Source: Coenobita brevimanus (Eukaryota > Arthropoda > Malacostraca > Decapoda > Coenobitidae). Taken from it: a DNA stretch of 64,000 nucleotides. The stretch covers positions 26,890,653 through 26,954,652 of the forward strand of contig CM064690.1 in the NCBI GenBank assembly GCA_032717465.1, given 5' to 3'. Of this stretch, positions 59,004 to 64,000 are shown piece by piece (the first letter of the stretch is position 1; every line of letters starts with the position of its first letter). Made by a program: the position numbers and the translations under genes. The notes under the pieces are model-generated. The model searched no databases. It saw only the letters and a list, made by a program, of their open reading frames with translations, and was not told where the DNA came from.

Positions 59004-59760
59004 TTTTCATTATTACTCGCTTAAAGGCTGCCTTCGGCGGCCTCCACTCGATGTCAAGTCACTTCCTATCTTCATTCAGAAATAAGTCATTACTCGGGAA
59101 CCGGTGGCCCGACTGGACTGGAAATGGTTTTTTTCTTCAAGTTAGAGCATTTTAACTGTACCTTGCTCAAAAAAAAACTGCTCTACATGCCGGTTTTTGC
59201 TGTATTGTGGTAAAAAACAAACATACAGAAATCGAATCATTACAATATGGATTATCAATTTTAAAACTGCAATATTTCAAAGGTTATTTGGCCTAGAGCC
59301 TTCAAATTTGTCAAACTGGTCGGACAGATGTCCGCTTCTTTCGGACAAGTATGGAGGCAGCCTATTAACCGGATCTCCGGATATTATCTTGAACACAGAA
59401 AAATGAGTCTGCCATGCTATCTCAACAAGAGTTTCAGCAAGGCAGCTGAAACTTTACTACAACATAGCCTTAAGGCAGACGCAGTGCGGAAAGTAGTGTA
59501 TGGTTCGAATCGGCTGATTATTCTCTGAGAGCCTGGGGTCAAAAACTGGGACTTTTCTCTTTATTCTGGATGTCACCCAATTTTCCATGAAAGATTAAAA
59601 CTAGAACCATCAAACTTAGTGGACTTATAGACTGTGATGACCTACGGTGAATGCTGGCTCTTGCCAAACCATATGTTCAGCATAAGGTAACCTCTGGTAG
59701 GTAAAGGAGTAATCACACTCACCGATACAGAGCCAAGACGAGCCTCCGCAGAAACACACA
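59001..59760. other. Unique DNA, possible old interspersed element
   Basis: About 760 bp of balanced, non-simple sequence, the largest such island in the window. TTCAAATTTGTCAAACTGGTCGG at 59309 loosely resembles ATCAAACTTAGTGGACTTATAG at 59609. Frames of 66-69 residues have no recognised domain. GGTTCGAATC at 59502 matches a B box but lacks a good A box. Confidence 0.35.
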
Positions 59761-60205
59761 CACACTCACCTGAAAAGAAAAGAACAAAATATCATAAGTT
59801 TTCAATACTCCAGTTAAGAAATATGGTACATAAATTGTAATAAACTGTGTCTGTCAGCTGGCAAATGATTTATATTACTGTTAACACCGGCAAATTTTCC
59901 CAGATTGCTGTTTGAGACGAATCACAGAAACCATCTCGTCTTAAAGCACACCTCCCGTCTTGTCTTTGTGCGTGACCTTAATGATATGTCAGAACTTAAT
60001 TTATGCATCCTTAGCTGCTCCCCTCATTCCTAATCCAGCCTCCCCTTCACTCTTACGAAACATCTTTGTATGAAGCCAATATGAGTCAGACAATAATCAG
60101 TAAGTTCATCAGAGTGTCGTTAATGATCAACCAGTTACTTCTGTTTGTTCAGTATATTTCTTTACACGCTCTCACCCCTCATTCCCACTGCAAACGCCCC
60201 CTTCC
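59761..60205. other. AT-rich unique DNA
   Basis: No repeat and no recognised gene. Confidence 0.5.
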
Positions 60206-60207
60206 CA

Positions 60208-60241
<34 letters not shown>
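60206..60241. repeat. (CT)n microsatellite
   Basis: CT array with one TTT interruption. Confidence 0.93.
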
Positions 60242-60636
60242 CCGACAGGAGTATCAATTCATGGACATAAAATCCTAAATGCAACTTCTTCATTCATCAA
60301 GTTCAATTTAACTCGCCTCATTTCCTCTGCCATCAAGCCTTCCTCATCCCTCCCCCCCTCCAAAAAAAACAGAAGAAAAAAGAAAGAAAGAATGAAAGAT
60401 GGGAAGAAATACACTAGGAAACTGAGACCGAAAGAAATTCAAAATTCTGGAGGAAGTGGCGGGAAAATATGTGAATCTTCAGTTTCGACAGGTATTTTTG
60501 TCCTAACCAATACTCAGCTTATGCTCACATTTCACTCATTTCCACTGCCAACAACTGAAACCCAGAAAATGATTTTAGAGGATGTGTCTATGATCTATCT
60601 AATTCTTCAGTTCTGCTCTGTATTTTTGTCTCAAGC
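60242..60636. other. Unique non-coding DNA
   Basis: Pyrimidine-rich to 60360, A-rich, then balanced. A 91-residue frame (60392-60667) ends inside the LINE remnant and has no recognised domain. Confidence 0.5.
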
Positions 60637-60647
60637 GCTTAACTATA
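60637..60647. repeat. Target-site duplication, left copy
   Basis: GCTTAACTATA, identical to 60733-60743; a C precedes both copies, so 12 bp match. It flanks the LINE remnant and is the hallmark of target-primed insertion. Confidence 0.75.
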
Positions 60648-60732
60648 TCTATTGTCAGACGCCTTAATCCCGTAAGGGGTGGCCACAAACAAATCGCCTC
60701 CATGTCGCCCTGTCCCCTGCCATTTCGTTGCC
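60648..60732 (-). mobile_element. LINE 3'-end remnant, copy 2, with target duplication
   Basis: 85 bp, 79 of which match the fragment at 31141-31225 without gaps. The minus strand repeats the GDRATWRRFV-type reading, but the GAA and TGG codons of copy 1 are TAA and TGA here, so it is dead. It is bounded by exact 11-12 bp direct repeats. Short length, a fixed 3' end and a duplication fit a strongly 5'-truncated non-LTR insertion. Confidence 0.65.
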
Positions 60733-60743
60733 GCTTAACTATA
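60733..60743. repeat. Target-site duplication, right copy
   Basis: GCTTAACTATA, matching 60637-60647. Confidence 0.75.
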
Positions 60744-60888
60744 ATTACTTATTTTATACTCGAATCTGCAGACTTTTGGAGTTGATGGGGAAATATACAA
60801 CCTTAATTAACCCCATCAGTGAGAGAGGCCATTCTTAAACTGAGTGGCATCGTCTGGAATACGCTTGAATAAATCTGTGCCACCTGAT

Positions 60889-60924
<36 letters not shown>
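60744..60924 (+). mobile_element. Candidate processed retrocopy 3' end with poly-A
   Basis: AATAAA at 60868-60873 lies 19 nt before a run of 32 A residues (60893-60924), the spacing of a genuine polyadenylation signal and tail. TACTCGAATCT near 60758 and TATTCGAAACT at 60927 are imperfect (9 of 11) and may be a decayed target duplication. A TTAACCCC motif at 60807 lies inside. Chance A-run remains possible. Confidence 0.35.
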
Positions 60925-60926
<2 letters not shown>

Positions 60927-61039
60927 TATTCGAAACTAAGACTCAGAGACTTTCCTGGTTCTAGAGGAAGTGCCTAAGTATCTAGTTCTACCCAGCACAT
61001 TTATTTTAGCGAATACTCTAAGTCCACTCACACTTCCCT
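60925..61039. other. Unique spacer
   Basis: Balanced sequence. No gene is seen. Confidence 0.45.
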
Positions 61040-61242
61040 CACTTCCACCTCTCCATCCCCTTCCACACCCCCTCATTTCCACTCCCAACATGCCCTTCTA
61101 CATCCCCCCATTTGCACTCCGAACATCCCCTTCCACACCTCTCATTTCCACTCCCATCCCCTTCCACACTTCTCATTTCCACTCCCATCCGCTTCCACGC
61201 CCCCTCATTTCCACTCCCAACATTCCCTTCCACACCCCCTCG
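61040..61242. repeat. 31-35 bp C/T-rich minisatellite
   Basis: CATTTCCACTCCCA anchors lie at 61074, 61109 (variant), 61143, 61174 and 61206 (spacing 31-35 bp), each preceded by CCCTTCCACACC-like sequence. The Gly/Glu-rich minus frame is an artefact. Confidence 0.9.
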
Positions 61243-61426
61243 TCTAGAAAAATACACCTGGTAGTCGAGACCGAGCGAGGGGGACGGCTCTCAGAGATTT
61301 AGAAACTTAGAAGCAGCCAGAGGCGTGTGATTTAACTTCCAATTAATCTGCTGCCAAGACCAGGCGAAGGAAGGCAGCCGGGGTGAAGCTACACACATCG
61401 ACAGCTGAGGGAGAACGCAAATGTAA
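61243..61426. other. Unique spacer before the element cluster
   Basis: Balanced sequence without repeats or recognised gene. Confidence 0.45.
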
Positions 61427-61540
61427 TTAATCCCATCACTGCGATCGGGGATTTTTTTTTTTCTATTCTTTTTTTTCTCCTTGCTGTTACCAGATTGTTT
61501 TATTCAGCTTGGAGGAGACATTTCGAACTGGGGAGGTTAA
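61427..61540 (+). mobile_element. TTAA-bounded short element, complete copy 1 of cluster
   Basis: Starts TTAATCCCATCACTGCGAT, has a T-rich middle, CTTGCTGTTAC, core CAGATTGTTTTATTCAGC (61491-61508, 15 of 18), then GGAGACATTTCGAACTGGGG and a closing GGTTAA at 61535-61540. Length 114 bp. The closing TTAA is shared with the next copy. Confidence 0.65.
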
Positions 61541-61655
61541 ACTTTTCACGCTGATGACGTCCACCTTTGGTTTATTTCATGTACTGAGTTTTATTTTGCT
61601 GCTGCCTGACATTTTTCAGTTTAGGGAAGGAAGCACTTGTACTGCAAGGAGTTAA
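61537..61655 (+). mobile_element. TTAA-bounded short element, copy 2 of cluster
   Basis: Starts TTAAACTTTTCACGCTGATG and ends ACTGCAAGGAGTTAA. The reverse complement of the right end, TTAACTCCTTGCAGTAC, matches the family left end TTAACCCCTTCAGTAC, which shows the termini are inverted repeats. The middle reads TTTTGCTGCTGCCTGACATT then TTTCAGTTTAGGGAAGG. Confidence 0.55.
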
Positions 61656-61709
61656 TGAAGAGAATCGTTTCATGAATAATATCAGTGAATGGACATCTGA
61701 GTGAAATAG

Positions 61710-61835
61710 TTAATTCACTGTCTACGATAAAGCCTACTTTTTTCTTTTCTGTTCTTCCTTGCTGCTGTCAGTCTACTGCACTTAGCTGAGGGGAGAGGGG
61801 AGAAGCCTTTTGCAGTGAAAGGATGAAAGGGTTAC
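61710..61835 (+). mobile_element. TTAA-bounded short element, copy 3 of cluster
   Basis: Starts TTAATTCACTGTCTACGATA. The middle reads CTTGCTGCTGTCAG then a diverged core and TTAGCTGAGGGGAGAGG. The right end TGCAGTGAAAGGATGAAAGG is followed by GTTAC, a decayed TTAA. Confidence 0.5.
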
Positions 61836-61839
61836 ATCT

Positions 61840-61946
61840 AACCACTTCGGCCCAGATAGTCTGTAAGTCGATACCTGTGTGAGTCAAATAATCGTCACAG
61901 GACAGCAAGGACAAAACATACGGAATCCTCGGGCTGAAGGAGTTAC
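61840..61946 (-). mobile_element. TTAA-family element, inverted copy 4 of cluster
   Basis: On the minus strand: TAACTCCTTCAGCCCGAGG, then CTTGCTGTCCTGTGACGATT and ATTTGACTCAC. The order of terminus, CTTGCTGT motif and GACGATT core is kept. Strongly diverged. Confidence 0.4.
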
Positions 61947-62199
61947 TCCGATAAATAAAACCGTGACGTCTCGGCCCCCTTCGTCCCTCAGCGCCCCCTC
62001 CCCCCCTAGAAAACTATCTGGAAGACTAATTGGCAATTAGAGAGAAGGAAGAAAATAGGGTGATGAATTGCCAATTAATGGAAGGAAGAAAATACGGGAT
62101 TTATGGGAACAATCGTGTGGTGCAGATTAGCTGTTGACCGTGGTTCCCTGGGGACTTGGCGGAGGGGTTAACGCACTGCCGCCCTCTGATTGGGGTTAG
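61947..62199. other. Unique DNA with a 36-bp duplication
   Basis: TAATTGGCAATTA and GAATTGCCAATTA, each followed by a GGAAGAAAATANGGG segment, occur at about 62029 and 62065. No gene is seen. Confidence 0.5.
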
Positions 62200-62790
62200 C
62201 TGGGGTCACCGGAACGATTAATGGGGTTATATAGACTAGGTTTTAACTGTGAGAGGTTGACTGGGGCCGAGGAGGAAGGAGGAGGAGGTTGACTGGAGTT
62301 AACAGGAATACAGGAGGTGGACTAAAGTTGAGGAGAACAGAGGAAGTTGAGTGAAGGCTGACGAAGAAGGAAGAGGTTGAAAAAAATTATGCGGGGTTAA
62401 AGAGGTTACTAGTACGACAAATGGGTTTATACAGACAGGACTTAACTGTGAGAGGTTGACTGGGGCCGAGGAAGGTTGAAGGGGTTGACTGGGGCTAAGA
62501 AAGAAGGAAGGTTAAAGTTGACTGGAGTTGTGGAAAAAGAGGCTGACTGAAGCTCTGATTGGCGTCAGAAAGGGTCACCAGGACGAATAACGCACCAGGA
62601 TTCAACTGTTGGTATTTGATGAGGTTGAGGTGGAAGGGGGTTGACAGTGGTCGGGGAAGGATGAGGAGGTTGAATGAGGATGGTGAGGAGAAGGCTGAAT
62701 AAAACTGTGAGGAGCTGACGGGGTCACGATAACGATTAATGGGATTATACAGACTCGGATTTAAACGCTGGAGATTGACTGGGATTTAGG
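62200..62790. repeat. Degenerate tandem repeat of 160-200 bp, four copies
   Basis: GGGGTCACCGGAACGATTAA and ATGGGNTTATACAGACTNGG followed by TTAACTGTGAGAGGTTGACT recur; the TTAACTG position is 62243, 62442, 62602 (TCAACTG) and 62762 (TTAAACG), spacing 199, 160 and 160 bp. GAGGTTGACTGGGG words fill the rest of each unit. Confidence 0.88.
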
Positions 62791-63185
62791 GACTGAGGAT
62801 GACAATGATAGATGAGACATGCTTGAGGCCGAGAAGGAAAGATGGAGGTTGACTGAGGTTGAGGAGGTAGAGGCAGAGGAAAACTGACAGAGGGTGAGAA
62901 AGAGAGAAGACTTGACTGAGGCTGAGATGAAAAGAAGAAAATGTCTGGAACTGTGGGATACGGCGTTGACTGAAATACTTACTGTGGATAGGTTAGATGC
63001 TGAAATTCTATACTGAGCTGTACTGAATCGTCTGAAAACAGCACAAATAAAATAGAACAAAGTAAACAAAATAAAAATAAGGCTACAGTCAAAAGGATTA
63101 TGATAAGTTACTGAAATCATTATAGAAAGATAAAAATAATATAACAAAATCTCTCTCTCATCCTCCTCAGTTTCATCAGTATTAG

Positions 63186-63189
<4 letters not shown>
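62791..63189. other. Purine-leaning then AT-rich unique DNA
   Basis: GAGGTTGACTGAGG words continue to about 62930, then AT-rich unique sequence. No gene is recognised; the 128-residue Ser-rich minus frame is a shadow of the repeat. Confidence 0.5.
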
Positions 63190-63249
<60 letters not shown>

Positions 63250-63340
63250 TTTACACACACATTCCATCTCACTCACTCTCAATAACTCACTGTCTTCTCT
63301 CTTTCTAGTCCATTTACTCCCACTCACTCACTTTCTTACC

Positions 63341-63386
<46 letters not shown>

Positions 63387-63402
63387 TTCTCTCTCTCTCT
63401 CT
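63190..63402. repeat. (CT)n arrays
   Basis: CT array 63189-63245, a CACTCA-rich spacer, then CT array 63343-63402 with a CTATCTATC interruption. Confidence 0.95.
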
Positions 63403-63480
63403 AACGGAAACTGGTAAGACTCCTTCTCCAGACCCAACAATTATTTTCTATTAGCCTCCTTTCTGTCGTTCCTGGTCAAG

Positions 63481-63713
63481 GTTAAAAAGAGGAGGAAGAA
63501 GAGGAAGAAGAAGAGAAAGGAGGTGGAGGAAGAAGAAGAGAAAGGAGGTGGAGGAAGAAGAGGAGGTGAAGGATGATTAAGAAAGAGGATGGGAGAAGAG
63601 GAAAATGAGGAAGATGTGGAGGAGGTGGAGAAGATGGAGAATATGATGGTGAAAGAGGAAGAGATGGAGAGAGTAAAGGATGAAGGGAAAGAAAATGCCC
63701 AGGAAAGGTGAGC

Positions 63714-63716
<3 letters not shown>
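63481..63716. repeat. GAAGAGGAGG purine block
   Basis: GGAGGAAGAAGAGAAAGGAGGTGGAGG is duplicated near 63500 and 63527. The minus-strand Ser/Leu/Pro frame is an artefact. Confidence 0.8.

Positions 63717-63769
<53 letters not shown>
63717..63769. repeat. (GA)n microsatellite
   Basis: A pure GA array of about 52 bp. Confidence 0.97.
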
Positions 63770-63771
<2 letters not shown>

Positions 63772-63840
63772 CAGATAAGAAGTTATTTTGTAAAGACAGA
63801 ACGGAGAAGAAAAACAGAAAGAGTAAAGAGACAGCAAACA

Positions 63841-63939
63841 TTAACCCCTTCCTTACAATGACGCATGCTCCATTTTCTTTTGCTATCTCCATACGATTTT
63901 CTTTAGCTAAGGGAGGACTTGACTACTTGCAGAGATTAA
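63841..63939 (+). mobile_element. TTAA-bounded short element, complete copy
   Basis: TTAACCCCTTCCTTACAATG at the left, CATACGATTTTCTTTAGC core (63890-63907, 15 of 18), CTAAGGGAGGACTTGACTAC, and TTGCAGAGATTAA at the right (TTAA 63936-63939). Length 99 bp, with left end, core and right end all recognisable. Confidence 0.6.
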
Positions 63940-64000
63940 ATGTAACCTTCATCAAACTCCTTTACTATGCGGTCTTCCCTGCAATAAATAAAATGCCTGG

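Noticed and set aside
59465..59512. tRNA-like pair TAGCCTTAAGG and GGTTCGAATC
   Set aside because: The B-box half is good, but the A-box match is poor and the 25-bp spacing is short; no cloverleaf could be drawn.
62157..62180. GGCGGAGGGGTTAAC as a right end of the TTAA family
   Set aside because: No core or left end at the expected distance; TTAA plus GGGG alone is too weak.

Overview
This window looks like intergenic or deep intronic DNA from a large animal genome overloaded with simple sequence repeats. A decapod crustacean (crab, shrimp or lobster type) is my best guess. The reasons are the very dense, very long (AC)n and (AG)n arrays, the AAT and ATC arrays, the kilobase-scale polypurine/polypyrimidine blocks and the degenerate minisatellites. 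This is an inference from composition, not from a recognised gene. I found no protein-coding gene, rRNA, convincing tRNA gene or CRISPR array that I can defend. The long open frames lie on homopyrimidine strands, where stop codons cannot occur because TAA, TAG and TGA all contain purines, or on dinucleotide and minisatellite arrays. They are open in several frames at once and translate to Ser/Leu/Pro/Phe, His-Thr or Cys-Val monotony.

Layout. 0-8 kb: a three-copy minisatellite with embedded GT tracts, purine-rich blocks, ATT/ATC arrays, a C-rich minisatellite and AT-rich unique DNA. 8.7-16 kb: long pyrimidine tracts separated by CA, CT, GA and GT arrays. 16.3-18 kb: a tRNA-like SINE head candidate and a CCA/CAA-rich block. 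18.5-20 kb: a 53-bp minisatellite followed by a strand switch to purine-rich DNA. 20-23 kb: AT-rich unique DNA with a GCGCAGAT minisatellite and a 113-bp tandem repeat. 23-36.7 kb: alternating pyrimidine and purine blocks. 36.8-43 kb: GT/CA arrays, a GT-bearing minisatellite, a 147-bp pyrimidine repeat and purine blocks. 43.2-46 kb: a nearly continuous set of complex tandem repeats. 46.2-50.8 kb: a 224-bp GT array, purine-rich DNA and a 10-bp-unit C/T-rich minisatellite. 51-56 kb: tri- and dinucleotide arrays, a 105-bp repeat and a second GT-bearing minisatellite. 56-64 kb: AT-rich unique DNA, a LINE 3' remnant, a probable processed retrocopy tail and a cluster of short TTAA-bounded elements.

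The best biological signals are mobile-element remnants. (1) A family of elements about 100-125 bp long has TTAA ends, inverted-repeat-like termini (consensus near TTAACCCCTTCAGTGCGATG) and a conserved core CAGACGATTTTATTCAGC. I count about fifteen full or partial copies on both strands, including a cluster of four at 61.4-61.9 kb. It resembles a piggyBac-type non-autonomous element. (2) Two 85-bp minus-strand fragments (93% identical by direct count) encode a GDRATWRRFV-type tail and end in an ATAG-type tail. One is flanked by an exact 11-12 bp target duplication. They look like 5'-truncated LINE 3' ends. (3) A 32-A run lies 19 nt downstream of AATAAA, which suggests a retroposed transcript end.

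No multi-gene system is present. The interest lies in the repeat architecture: dinucleotide arrays carried inside larger tandem units at three separate loci, and higher-order periods of about 140-165 bp inside several pyrimidine blocks.
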